Positions 1-5,850 of a stretch of DNA of 10,817 nucleotides are shown piece by piece. This stretch comes from Leptolyngbya sp. SIO4C1 (GTDB lineage Bacteria > Cyanobacteriota > Cyanobacteriia > Phormidesmidales > Phormidesmidaceae): the NCBI GenBank assembly GCA_010671975.1, contig JAAHIA010000141.1, positions 1 to 10,817 of the forward strand, given 5' to 3'. A model generated the notes under the pieces. The model saw only the letters and a program-made list of their open reading frames with translations. It searched no databases and was not told where the DNA came from. Both the position numbers and the translations under genes were made by a program. Positions within the stretch are counted from its first letter, which is position 1; the number at the start of each line of letters is the position of its first letter.

Positions 1-115
1 TGGGGGCGTTGGCGCAGCGCCCAAACGCTGCCTGGTTTTCAGCGTCGCTGAGCTCTGGCAGCCAATAGCGATGGCTGGCTGAAAACTGAGCGCGACGGTT
101 AATCGTACATTTCAT
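1..115 (-). CDS. 6-pyruvoyl-tetrahydropterin synthase / QueD-like protein, N-terminal 38 residues (partial)
   Basis: Reading the minus strand from an ATG at 115-113 gives 38 residues with no stop before the window edge, so only the start of the gene is present. The peptide contains RRAQFSASHRYWLPELSDAE followed by FGRCANAP. In the PTPS/QueD family the His of the FSASH segment (residue 15 here) is the first zinc ligand, and the Cys of the FGxC segment (residue 34) sits at the catalytic cysteine position, just before the HGHNY zinc motif that would lie outside the window. Family members convert dihydroneopterin triphosphate into 6-pyruvoyl- or 6-carboxy-tetrahydropterin, for pterin or queuosine synthesis. 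Which reaction applies cannot be told from this fragment. A weak AGG lies 4 bases before the ATG. The gene is divergent from the DUF4278 gene. Confidence 0.85.
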   Translation of the reverse strand, partial: MKCTINRRAQFSASHRYWLPELSDAENQAAFGRCANAP

Positions 116-131
116 AGACCTGGGGATGGCG

Positions 132-160
132 GTGACTTTGCAAAGGTTTGCGGCTATAAA
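132..160 (+). promoter_or_regulatory. Candidate sigma70-type promoter, plus strand
   Basis: GTGACT (132-137) and TATAAA (155-160) are spaced by 17 bases. They match the -35 and -10 consensus at 4 and 5 of 6 positions. The nearest plus-strand gene starts about 450 bases further on, so this would imply a very long leader or an unannotated small RNA. It may equally be chance in an A+T-richer stretch. Confidence 0.25.
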
Positions 161-308
161 GCTTCGTATCTGTGAATTTTTGTAAACGTATGCTTATTTA
201 CCCAGGATAGCTCAAACCGCTGACCGCCTTGGTGAGGCTGGCAATTTTTGCTGGCGCTGTGGGCCGCTGTCGCTAGCGGCTTCTATTTCTAAAGATTGCG
301 ATATCGCC

Positions 309-316
309 GCGATCGC
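309..316. repeat. HIP1 octamer GCGATCGC (first of six in the window)
   Basis: The palindrome GCGATCGC occurs at 309-316, 1315-1322, 1816-1823, 3558-3565, 6408-6415 and 8970-8977. Four copies are inside genes (TerB-like, rsmG, DUF3531, solute-binding/OmpA) and two are intergenic. HIP1 over-representation is a recognised hallmark of many cyanobacterial genomes and supports the taxonomic call. Confidence 0.95.
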
Positions 317-560
317 TCCGCCAAATGTATTAATTTTCGCAAATTTTTTTCCGTATTAAGACGGATAAATGGCTGAAACAACTGCTGCATAAGGATTTAG
401 GATTTATCAACTAAATTCATCAGGAGTTGCTAACATTAGCGCAGAACGGTAAAAATGAATACAGAATAAAACTTTTACGTTCATCTCCGCAGACAGCTTT
501 TATTTTCGATTCAGCCTTCGATTCGACAAGGGTTCTGCCGAGACGGAAGTAGGGCTCAAT

Positions 561-606
561 CCTGAAGGAACGCATACACACCATCCCGAAGGGACCTATT
601 CAGGAG
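561..606 (+). promoter_or_regulatory. Structured leader enclosing the DUF4278 ribosome binding site
   Basis: CCTGAA (561-566) is complementary to TTCAGG (599-604). GG (567-568) can extend the stem to CC (595-596) across a two-base bulge. Inside this arm a second hairpin, TCCC-GAA-GGGA (584-594), has a tight triloop. The outer right arm covers the first bases of the Shine-Dalgarno AGGAG (602-606), which lies 10 bases before the ATG at 617. A fold of this shape could limit translation. This is inference from base pairing by eye. Confidence 0.4.
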
Positions 607-616
607 AATAATAACA

Positions 617-1039
617 ATGAAGCTTAAATACCGTGGTGTCGAGTACGACTACAATCCTCCCATGCTAGAGGTCACAGAGAGCGATATTTTAGGTAAGTAT
701 CGCGGTCGTCCTCATCACTACAGCTACGTGCGCCACATCCCTTTTCCTCAGCCGGTGACTGAGCTGAAGTATCGCGGCGTGGCCTATCAAACCAATCGTA
801 CCGGGCAGATTGAGCCGGTGCGTCAGCCCGCTCGGGAGTCTGTGTTTGCTTCTTTGCAAAGTCGGCTGCATGCGCTGAATCCCATTGCGGCGGAGCGTCG
901 TCAGCTGATTCGTGAGGCTGCTCAGGCGCACCAAGACAGCATCAAGCGCTCTCTGGAGCATCGCATTGAGGTGGCTCGCGCTCAGGGCAATGCGGGCCTG
1001 CTCAAGCAGCTTGAAGATGAAATGAGCCAAATGGCCTAG
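617..1039 (+). CDS. DUF4278 domain protein
   Basis: A 140-residue protein of a family known mainly from cyanobacteria and without an assigned function. The family signature is a short KYRG repeat, present three times: residues 4-7 (in LKYRGVEY), 27-30 (GKYRGRPHHY) and 51-54 (LKYRGVAYQT). The rest, from about residue 70 to 140, is rich in Ala, Gln, Glu and Arg and looks helical, possibly a coiled coil. There is no signal peptide or membrane segment, so it is probably cytoplasmic. The ATG at 617 is supported by AGGAG at 602-606. A strong hairpin at 1131-1159 ends the transcript. It appears to be a single-gene unit; the next gene has its own leader. Confidence 0.88.
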   Translation: MKLKYRGVEYDYNPPMLEVTESDILGKYRGRPHHYSYVRHIPFPQPVTELKYRGVAYQTNRTGQIEPVRQPARESVFASLQSRLHALNPIAAERRQLIREAAQAHQDSIKRSLEHRIEVARAQGNAGLLKQLEDEMSQMA

Positions 1040-1077
1040 CGTTTGCCTAAGTTAGGCAGTCAGCCAAATGGCTTAGC
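1025..1077 (+). repeat. 16-bp direct repeat across the DUF4278 stop codon
   Basis: AGCCAAATGGCCTAGC (1025-1040) includes the stop codon and recurs with one change (C to T) at 1062-1077. Between the copies lies a small inverted repeat GCCTAA-G-TTAGGC (1045-1057). Confidence 0.8.
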
Positions 1078-1130
1078 AGGGTGTTCTACCCATTCCTTGT
1101 AGTAATCGTCGGCTTGTAGCTGGAGTAACT

Positions 1131-1163
1131 CGAGGGGGAACTGATACAGTTCTCCCTCGTTTC
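1131..1163 (+). terminator. Rho-independent-like terminator after the DUF4278 gene
   Basis: CGAGGGGGAACTG (1131-1143) pairs with CAGTTCTCCCTCG (1147-1159) over all 13 positions, with one G-U pair and an ATA loop. TTTC follows, then a T-rich stretch (CATCTATTT). The U-tract is short, as is common in cyanobacteria, but the stem is long and nearly perfect. Confidence 0.6.
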
Positions 1164-1221
1164 ATCTATTTGGCGGTTGACATGCTTCACAATGGACAAG
1201 GAATCAAAATAGGAAACCGAT

Positions 1222-1671
1222 ATGGGGCTGTTTGATAGGGTATTTAGCCAAAATGCTGAAAATCCTCGGCTGGCGCTGAGTCAAGCCGAGGCGTTTGCGG
1301 CTATTTGTCTGGTTGCGATCGCGGCAGACGGCTATCTGTCTGAGCAAGAAAATATGGAAATGCGCATGCTGCTAAGCCGTATGCAGCTGTTCAGGAGCTA
1401 CTCGGCCGATATGCTCGATCGGATGAAAGATACCCTGCTTAACCATCTGCAGCAGCACGGTCCTAGCGCCCTGGTCGAAGCGGCCAAAGCAGCGCTGCCG
1501 ACTGAGCTAGCGCCCACAGCGTTTGCTCTCGCGACCGATCTGGTGCTGACAGACGGTACGGTTACCTCCCAAGAGCAGGCTTTCCTAGACGACCTTTATC
1601 GCATTCTCGGGCTATCGGCCGATCTAGCGCTGCGGATTGTCGAAGTGATGACGATTAAAAATCGCGGTTAG
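1222..1671 (+). CDS. TerB-like (tellurite-resistance TerB family) helical protein
   Basis: A 149-residue all-helical protein resembling the TerB/TerB-like superfamily, named for tellurite resistance and also found with many unrelated partners. Two related halves are visible. Each has an acidic motif at the end of a hydrophobic helix: IAADGYLSEQE (D36, G37, E43) and VLTDGTVTSQEQ (D111, G112, E118). In TerB folds such residues form metal-binding sites. No signal peptide or membrane segment is present, so it is probably cytoplasmic. The ATG follows AGGA at 1211-1214. The gene stands alone and no other ter genes are near, so tellurite resistance should not be assumed. Its stop overlaps the convergent rsmG stop by 4 bases. 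Confidence 0.8.
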   Translation: MGLFDRVFSQNAENPRLALSQAEAFAAICLVAIAADGYLSEQENMEMRMLLSRMQLFRSYSADMLDRMKDTLLNHLQQHGPSALVEAAKAALPTELAPTAFALATDLVLTDGTVTSQEQAFLDDLYRILGLSADLALRIVEVMTIKNRG

Positions 1672-2426
1672 AGGGGATGCTTGGCCGGAATGCCCACGCT
1701 GCGCGGGTAGGCTGGCTGACTAGGGGTCTGCTTGCGCAGATAGAGACAGTGGCGAGGGCCGTGCGTAAGCGGAGTGGTCAAGGCTTTGACTTCGAGCAGC
1801 GTGCCGCCTAGCGGCGCGATCGCGGCAGCGAGCGCTGGCGTGTCGGTCGCCGTCCACTGACCGCGAAAAAGGACGGCCGTACCGCCCACCGCCAGCAGCG
1901 GCAGCGCATATTCAGCGCAGGTAGAGGCTGGACCCACCGCGCGCACCAGCGCCAAATCGTAGCGGCCGCGATACTGCGGATCTTGCCCCACTCTCTCAGC
2001 CCGCTCGGCTAGAAACGCGGTCTGCTCAAGCCCGAGCTGGGCCGCTAGCAACTGCAAAAACTGAATCTTTTTGCGGGTGGAATCGAGCAAGGTCAGCTGC
2101 CAGTGGGGCTGTGCGATTGCGATCGGCAGTCCAGGAAACCCGCCGCCGGTGCCAATGTCAATCACCTGCTGGACCGGGTTGGCCCAGTCTGAGTTGGCCC
2201 AGTCTGACGGTGCTAACCAAGGTGCAATGCCGCTGAGCGAATCCCACAGGTGCTTTTCCCAAAACGCCGTCGGTGTCGTGATCCGGGTGAGATTGAGCTG
2301 CTGGTTGCCGGCCAGTAAGGCTTCGTAAAGCTGCTGGAACTGCTGCTGCTGCTCGGCGGTAGGAGACCAGCCGAGGCTGGCCTGCCACAGCGGTAGATTA
2401 TGCGGCAGCGCTGAATGGGAGGTCAT
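1668..2426 (-). CDS. rsmG: 16S rRNA (guanine-527-N7)-methyltransferase RsmG (GidB)
   Basis: A 252-residue S-adenosylmethionine-dependent enzyme that makes m7G527 in 16S rRNA. Visible family features are GNQQLNLTRIT (residues 40-50), KHLWDSL (58-64), the SAM-binding glycine-rich motif VIDIGTGGGFPGLP (88-101), LVRAVGP in the later core, and the C-terminal YPRSVGIPAKHPL, which matches the typical RsmG ending. That ending shows the gene really runs to its stop at 1668, overlapping the TerB-like gene by 4 bases. An exact SDWAN-SDWAN duplication (74-83) just precedes the SAM motif. No clear Shine-Dalgarno is seen before the ATG. The ABC ATPase gene lies 52 bases upstream on the same strand, so the two are probably cotranscribed. 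Confidence 0.96.
   Translation of the reverse strand: MTSHSALPHNLPLWQASLGWSPTAEQQQQFQQLYEALLAGNQQLNLTRITTPTAFWEKHLWDSLSGIAPWLAPSDWANSDWANPVQQVIDIGTGGGFPGLPIAIAQPHWQLTLLDSTRKKIQFLQLLAAQLGLEQTAFLAERAERVGQDPQYRGRYDLALVRAVGPASTCAEYALPLLAVGGTAVLFRGQWTATDTPALAAAIAPLGGTLLEVKALTTPLTHGPRHCLYLRKQTPSQPAYPRSVGIPAKHPL
2178..2207 (-). repeat. Exact 15-bp tandem duplication inside rsmG
   Basis: GTTGGCCCAGTCTGA is present twice head to tail (2178-2192 and 2193-2207). On the coding strand it encodes SDWAN twice. It keeps the frame and sits in the variable linker before the SAM-binding motif. Confidence 0.95.
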
Positions 2427-2465
2427 GTGTGTGTTCTGTGGGCGCGTTCTTCGGGCGCATTCTTT
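2427..2465 (-). repeat. 13-bp imperfect tandem repeat in the rsmG leader
   Basis: GGGCGCGTTCTTC (2440-2452) and GGGCGCATTCTTT (2453-2465) match at 11 of 13 positions. A more degenerate unit, GTGTGTGTTCTGT, fills 2427-2439 right up to the rsmG start codon. The array occupies most of the spacer between the ABC ATPase gene and rsmG, where a ribosome binding site would be expected. Confidence 0.75.
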
Positions 2466-2478
2466 GGGTGGCAGCTGG

Positions 2479-3153
2479 CTAAGCGATCGGCTGAGCCGCC
2501 TGGGGCAGCGTCTTAAACTGTGCCGAATCTGCTTTTGCTAAGCGACCGTGATCTAGCGTCCAGCAGGCATCTGCTAGGTCGGCGAGATCTTCGGCATCGT
2601 GGGAGACCACCAACAGGCTCCAGTCTTGCTTAAGCTTGGCTAGCAGCGCCACCAGCTGACGGCGCATCGACCAGTCTAGCCCTGCCGTAGGCTCATCCAA
2701 TAGCAGCAAGTAAGGCTGACGCACCAGCTGAACAGCCAGTGCTAGGCGACGCTGCTGCCCGCCGCTGAGCGCATGAGGCGCTGCCTGCAGCGAAATTGCC
2801 TCAAGCCCAACGTCGGCCAGGGTGCTGTAAAGCTGCTCAGACCCCAGCTCTGGATGCCCTAGCCGTAGCTCTTCTAGAACCGTATGGCCGCAGAAATGCC
2901 GCTCTGGAAACTGAAAGACCAGCCCAGCTAGCTGCTGCAGAGCGTCCGACTCTAGAGCCTGCTCGCGCCAGTAAAGCTCGCCAGCGGTGGGCATTGCCAG
3001 CCCAGCCAAGATTTCGAGTAGCGTGCTTTTGCCAGAGCCGCTCGGGCCGACAATCAGCCCCATGGTTTTAGGGGCAAGCTGCAGTGAAATATCGTTGAGA
3101 ATCGGAATCGAGCTGGCTGTGGGATGATAGCTAATATTCTTTAAATGGAGCAT
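2479..3153 (-). CDS. ABC transporter ATP-binding protein, energy-coupling-factor-like
   Basis: A 224-residue stand-alone nucleotide-binding subunit. In order it shows Walker A GPSGSGKST (36-44), the Q-loop VFQFPERHF (Q81), signature LSGGQQRR (129-136), Walker B LLLLDEPTAGLD (149-160) with catalytic Glu154, and the switch His185 in VVSHD. The FQFPERHF segment after the Q-loop resembles EcfA/CbiO-type ATPases, which energise vitamin or metal uptake, so an ECF-like role is plausible. No membrane subunit is in the window, so substrate and direction are unknown. All catalytic residues are present. The ATG at 3153 has no obvious Shine-Dalgarno. rsmG follows 52 bases downstream. The gene is divergent from DUF3531 across an 89-98 bp spacer. 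Confidence 0.9.
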   Translation of the reverse strand: MLHLKNISYHPTASSIPILNDISLQLAPKTMGLIVGPSGSGKSTLLEILAGLAMPTAGELYWREQALESDALQQLAGLVFQFPERHFCGHTVLEELRLGHPELGSEQLYSTLADVGLEAISLQAAPHALSGGQQRRLALAVQLVRQPYLLLLDEPTAGLDWSMRRQLVALLAKLKQDWSLLVVSHDAEDLADLADACWTLDHGRLAKADSAQFKTLPQAAQPIA

Positions 3154-3196
3154 GCGCGCGCTGCTAGCAAAGAGTCTTTGACCGGTTCTCTCATTC

Positions 3197-3202
3197 TATA
3201 GT
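3197..3202 (+). promoter_or_regulatory. Candidate -10 element for the DUF3531-Nudix pair
   Basis: TATAGT (3197-3202) matches the -10 consensus at 5 of 6 positions and lies 40-50 bases before the gene start. The best -35-like sequence, TTGACC (3178-3183), is only 13 bases away, too close for a standard promoter. This would therefore be a -10-dependent promoter or chance. Confidence 0.3.
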
Positions 3203-3251
3203 CTGTGTCGCTGTGCGTCTGGCTGATTTTGTACTTCTGTAGATGTCTGCT

Positions 3252-3704
3252 ATGAACATTCAGTTTCGAGAATGTGACTTTTTTAACTTGTGGATTTGGC
3301 TCGAGTTTGAAACGGTGCCTTCGCCTCTGGAGCAGCAGTATATTGAAGAAATTTTCAACTCCTGGTTTTTCTTAGGCAAGCTGGGCGGCTTCAATGCCGA
3401 AAATCTGCAGGTCCAAGAGACGGGCTTAGAAATTTCTTACCTCGACTACGGTCTCGATAGCGCTGACAATACGCTGATGGCAGTGATGCACAATATGTCA
3501 GAGGTACAGTTTCAAGGGACCTGGGCACGCTGCTGGTTTGATCTGGGGACAACCGATGCGATCGCGCTGGATATCTTACTGAATGCGCTAATGCAGTTTA
3601 GCCAAGACTACGTAGTGGTCAATCGCGTCTTTGTTGGCGGCGAAAACCCAGACTGGCCAATTCCCAAAGATGCGCAGTCTGACTTTGTAGATGCGATGAA
3701 CTAG
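3252..3704 (+). CDS. DUF3531 family protein
   Basis: About 150 residues, of a family conserved in cyanobacteria and plant plastids with no established function. Recognisable stretches are NIQFRECDFFNLWIWLEF at the start, QQYIEEIFNSWFFLGKLGGFN, ARCWFDLGTTDAIALDILLNAL and the C-terminal VGGENPDWP. It is rich in aromatic residues, with no signal peptide or membrane segment. I chose the ATG at 3252 because the FRE..-WIWL block normally lies at the very N-terminus. An ATG at 3243 in frame would add MSA. Neither start has a clear Shine-Dalgarno. The Nudix gene begins 9 bases after the stop, so the two probably share a transcript. Confidence 0.87.
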   Translation: MNIQFRECDFFNLWIWLEFETVPSPLEQQYIEEIFNSWFFLGKLGGFNAENLQVQETGLEISYLDYGLDSADNTLMAVMHNMSEVQFQGTWARCWFDLGTTDAIALDILLNALMQFSQDYVVVNRVFVGGENPDWPIPKDAQSDFVDAMN

Positions 3705-3713
3705 CAGACCAAG

Positions 3714-4145
3714 ATGGGAAAATTGCGTATTCGTCCTATTTCACTGGGGCTAGTCAAACATCAGGCGCATGTGCTGGTCAGTCAGGGGCAAGATACCGTC
3801 AGCGGAGATACGTTTTATCGCTTCCTAGGTGGGGGCATTGACTTTGGTGAAACCAGTCGAACAGCGCTGCAGCGAGAATTTCAAGAAGAGATTCAGGCGG
3901 CGCTGACGAACATTCGCTATCTGGGCTGCTTGGAGAATATCTTCACCTGTCATGGCAAAGCCGGGCATGAGCTGATTCAGCTATTTGGCTGCGACTTTGT
4001 AGATCCGCAGTTTTATCAGCTCAACCAGACATTTAGCTTTGTTGAGGGCAAAAAGCAGCGCAGCGCGGTTTGGATTCCGATTGAGCGGATACACACCGGC
4101 GAACTTAATCTAGTGCCCCTGAGCTGCCGGGCGTTTTTGGGCTGA
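3714..4145 (+). CDS. Nudix hydrolase
   Basis: A 143-residue single-domain Nudix protein. The family hydrolyses nucleoside diphosphates linked to another moiety. The Nudix box spans residues 40-62, GG-IDFGE-TSRTALQ-REFQEEIQA, and keeps the metal-binding Glu55, Glu58 and Glu59 and the Arg54. The usual glycine near the end of the box is Gln61. The first strand (IRPISLGLVKHQAHVLVSQG) and LGGG before the box are typical of MutT-like enzymes. Substrate cannot be predicted. No ribosome binding site is apparent in the 9-bp gap after DUF3531, so translational coupling is likely. It converges on prs across a shared hairpin. Confidence 0.93.
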   Translation: MGKLRIRPISLGLVKHQAHVLVSQGQDTVSGDTFYRFLGGGIDFGETSRTALQREFQEEIQAALTNIRYLGCLENIFTCHGKAGHELIQLFGCDFVDPQFYQLNQTFSFVEGKKQRSAVWIPIERIHTGELNLVPLSCRAFLG

Positions 4146-4152
4146 TGCGGCT

Positions 4153-4185
4153 TTCCCCGGTTTCTAAGTTAGAGAAACCGGAGAA
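4153..4185. terminator. Hairpin between the convergent Nudix and prs genes, possible two-way terminator
   Basis: CCGGTTTCT (4157-4165) pairs perfectly with AGAAACCGG (4173-4181) around a 7-base loop. TTC/GAA outside, after one mismatch, extends it. It is centred in the 48-bp gap between two convergent stop codons. Neither side has a good T-run, so termination efficiency is doubtful. Confidence 0.45.
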
Positions 4186-4193
4186 TTCAGCGG

Positions 4194-5186
4194 CTAGCGG
4201 AACATGCTGCTAACGGAGCTTTCTTCGTGAATCCGCCAGATGGTCTCGCCTAGCAGATTAGCAACAGACAGCGTCGTTAGCTGCGCAAACTGCTTATCGC
4301 TTACTAGCGGGATGGTATTGGTCACAATTACTTCTTCAAACAGGCCGCTGGAGAGCCGCTCAATTGCCGGTGGCGAAAACACGGCGTGCGTTGTACAGGC
4401 ATAGACCTGCTTGGCTCCCTCTGCTCTTAGCAGGCGAGCCCCCTCGCAGATAGTCCCTGCTGTGTCAATCATGTCATCAACTAAAACAGCGGTTTTGCCG
4501 GCAACATCGCCAATTAGGTTCATCACCTCGGCTACGTTGTGGGCCTGACGTCGCTTATCGATAATCGCCAGTGGCGCATCGTCTAGCTTTTTGGCAAAGG
4601 CGCGCGCGCGGGCAACCCCCCCCACGTCAGGAGAAACTACTACCAAATCGCTAATTTGTTTGCTAGCTAGATAGCTAATTAAAACTGGGGAGCCATAGAC
4701 ATGGTCGCAAGGGATGTCAAAATACCCTTGAATTTGGGCTGAATGTAGATCCATTGCCAACACGCGGCTCACGCCGGCCTGCGTCAGCAGATTTGCAACC
4801 AGCTTGGCCGTAATCGATTCGCGCCCTGCCGTTTTGCGATCGGCGCGGGCATAGCCGTAGTAGGGCAGCACTGCCGTAATCTGCCGCGCAGAAGCGCGAC
4901 GGCAGGCATCGACCATGATCAGCAGCTCCATCAGGTTGTCATTGACCGGATGGCAGGTAGGCTGAATCAGATAGACATCGCAGCCTCGAATGGACTCTTG
5001 AATCTGAATGTATAGCTCGCCATCGGCAAAGCGTTTACGCACCATTGGCCCCAGTTCGATACCGAGATAGTGCGCCACTTCTCTAGAAAGGTCAGGATTA
5101 GACGATCCCGAAAACAGCTTTAGACGATTGGTTTCTTCAAACCTCGGTAAAGGCGGTTGAACGGGAAGTGTAGCAGAGCGAATCAC
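4194..5186 (-). CDS. prs: Ribose-phosphate pyrophosphokinase (PRPP synthetase)
   Basis: A 330-residue enzyme making PRPP from ribose 5-phosphate and ATP, the precursor of purines, pyrimidines, His, Trp and NAD. Family motifs are LKLFSGSSNPDLS (22-34), RFADGELYIQI (52-62), YYGYARADRK (109-118), AMDLHSAQIQGYF (144-156, His148), SPDVGG (185-190), the flexible-loop KRR (211-213) and the PRPP-binding VLVDDMIDTAGT (234-245). The first 20 residues precede the conserved core and are a modest extension. The start is GTG (5186-5184), supported by TGAGGG six bases upstream; no in-frame ATG lies before the core motifs. It is transcribed alone, with a long A+T-rich upstream region and a hairpin just before the ribosome binding site. 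Confidence 0.97.
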   Translation of the reverse strand: MIRSATLPVQPPLPRFEETNRLKLFSGSSNPDLSREVAHYLGIELGPMVRKRFADGELYIQIQESIRGCDVYLIQPTCHPVNDNLMELLIMVDACRRASARQITAVLPYYGYARADRKTAGRESITAKLVANLLTQAGVSRVLAMDLHSAQIQGYFDIPCDHVYGSPVLISYLASKQISDLVVVSPDVGGVARARAFAKKLDDAPLAIIDKRRQAHNVAEVMNLIGDVAGKTAVLVDDMIDTAGTICEGARLLRAEGAKQVYACTTHAVFSPPAIERLSSGLFEEVIVTNTIPLVSDKQFAQLTTLSVANLLGETIWRIHEESSVSSMFR

Positions 5187-5206
5187 AGCAGGCCCTCAAA
5201 GCTTAC

Positions 5207-5230
5207 TTAGCAATTTTATGGAAATGCTAA
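5207..5230 (-). promoter_or_regulatory. Hairpin in the prs leader
   Basis: TTAGCA (5207-5212) and TGCTAA (5225-5230) are perfect inverted arms. TTT/AAA continues the stem inward after one bulged A. In the mRNA the hairpin ends 8 bases before the TGAGGG ribosome binding site (5193-5198). Its role, if any, is unknown. Confidence 0.35.
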
Positions 5231-5388
5231 CACCTGATTTAAGCAATCCTCTGAGAATATAGTCTTAAATTATTCTGAGTTTGATTAACTGAGAGAATAA
5301 AAGAACAGCCTAACGCTGCGGTTTCTGATTAAAACTGATACAAAATTAAAGTATTAAAATTTGACAGCGAGTTTTCGCTTTGGCAAGC

Positions 5389-5394
5389 ATTATA
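5389..5394 (-). promoter_or_regulatory. Candidate -10 element (TATAAT) upstream of prs
   Basis: The minus strand reads GGTATAATGC here, a perfect -10 hexamer. No good -35 is seen 16-18 bases upstream. Transcription from it would give a prs leader of roughly 195 bases. A second, weaker candidate, TATATT, lies at 5256-5261 within an imperfect inverted repeat. Confidence 0.35.
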
Positions 5395-5824
5395 CCGCCA
5401 TTCAACAACTTTGCCATCTAGTGGCTAATCGAGGAGTATCAAGCATTCTGACTAAACTCAAGCTGCTCTTTTGTAAAGGCGTACTCATTTCTTTAAATGT
5501 GCAAGATAAATCAATTAATCTTATAAAATCGCGATCAGCTGTAGCCCATCAAACCGGTTCAATTAAAACGTTTCTAGAAGAATCTTACTGCTTTCGTCAT
5601 TAGGCTAGCTTTGGTCTCTGTAATACTCAGCAATTTGGCGGAATAAAGCCTGATTTTCTAACACATAGATCTACATAGATTGAGGATGGCTGCTGCTCGA
5701 GAGGTTAGAACAGATCGACAATTTGTAAATGATTCACAGAGATAATTTACGGAGACAGCTCAAATATTTTTTGACATTTTTTTGGATAGTTAAAACTGAG
5801 CCTGCCTCTGGTCTATGGCTGATC

Positions 5825-5850
5825 CCGGCTCGTAACGGCACTTGAGCCGG
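5825..5850 (-). terminator. Hairpin downstream of the DUF3067 gene, possible terminator
   Basis: CCGGCTC (5825-5831) and GAGCCGG (5844-5850) are perfect 7-bp arms around a 12-base loop, 15 bases past the DUF3067 stop. The right arm also forms its own palindrome GAGCCGGCTC (5844-5853). There is no T-run directly after the stem on the minus strand; TTTT occurs only about 30 bases further on. Confidence 0.35.

Larger units (their letters stand above)
116..616. other. Divergent intergenic spacer, no gene seen
   Basis: About 500 bp separate two divergent genes. No open frame longer than about 35 codons with a credible start was found on either strand. It holds one HIP1 octamer (309-316), a 7-bp exact tandem AGGATTT (392-398, 399-405), a short palindrome GCTAA-CA-TTAGC (429-440), a repeated TTCGATTC with a 12-bp period (505-512, 517-524), and a structured leader next to the DUF4278 start (561-606). 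The length leaves room for two divergent promoters or a small RNA, but none is proven. Confidence 0.6.

Noticed and set aside
11..86. Hairpins (GCAGCG/CGCTGC at 14-31; GTTTTCAGC/GCTGAAAAC at 35-86) looking like a terminator or structured RNA
   Set aside because: They lie inside the PTPS/QueD-like coding sequence on the minus strand, and no proper T-run follows.
505..524. TTCGATTC copies as the T-arm of a tRNA
   Set aside because: No acceptor stem, anticodon arm or CCA end could be placed around them.
1060..1161. Minus-strand open stretch of 33 codons with a protein-like composition (ELYQFPLELLQLQADDYYKEWV)
   Set aside because: It is bounded upstream by an in-frame stop and has no start codon. 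It overlaps the strong DUF4278 terminator hairpin. It might be a gene remnant, but nothing proves it.
1177..1182. Perfect TTGACA -35 upstream of the TerB-like gene
   Set aside because: No acceptable -10 at 16-18 bases, and a start from it would leave no leader for the AGGA ribosome binding site.
1222..1671. Tellurite-resistance (ter) operon
   Set aside because: Only one TerB-like gene is present. No terA, terC, terD, terE or TelA-type gene is in the window, so the phenotype name is not supported.
5361..5603. 80-codon plus-strand open frame in the A+T-rich gap
   Set aside because: It starts with TTG, has no ribosome binding site, resembles no family I recognise, and sits in A+T-rich spacer with a mixed composition unlike the neighbouring genes.
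5729..5845. 38-codon plus-strand frame with a short hydrophobic stretch (FLTFFWIV)
   Set aside because: No Shine-Dalgarno, and the hydrophobic residues come from T-runs in the DNA. It overlaps the hairpin region after DUF3067 and shows no family similarity.
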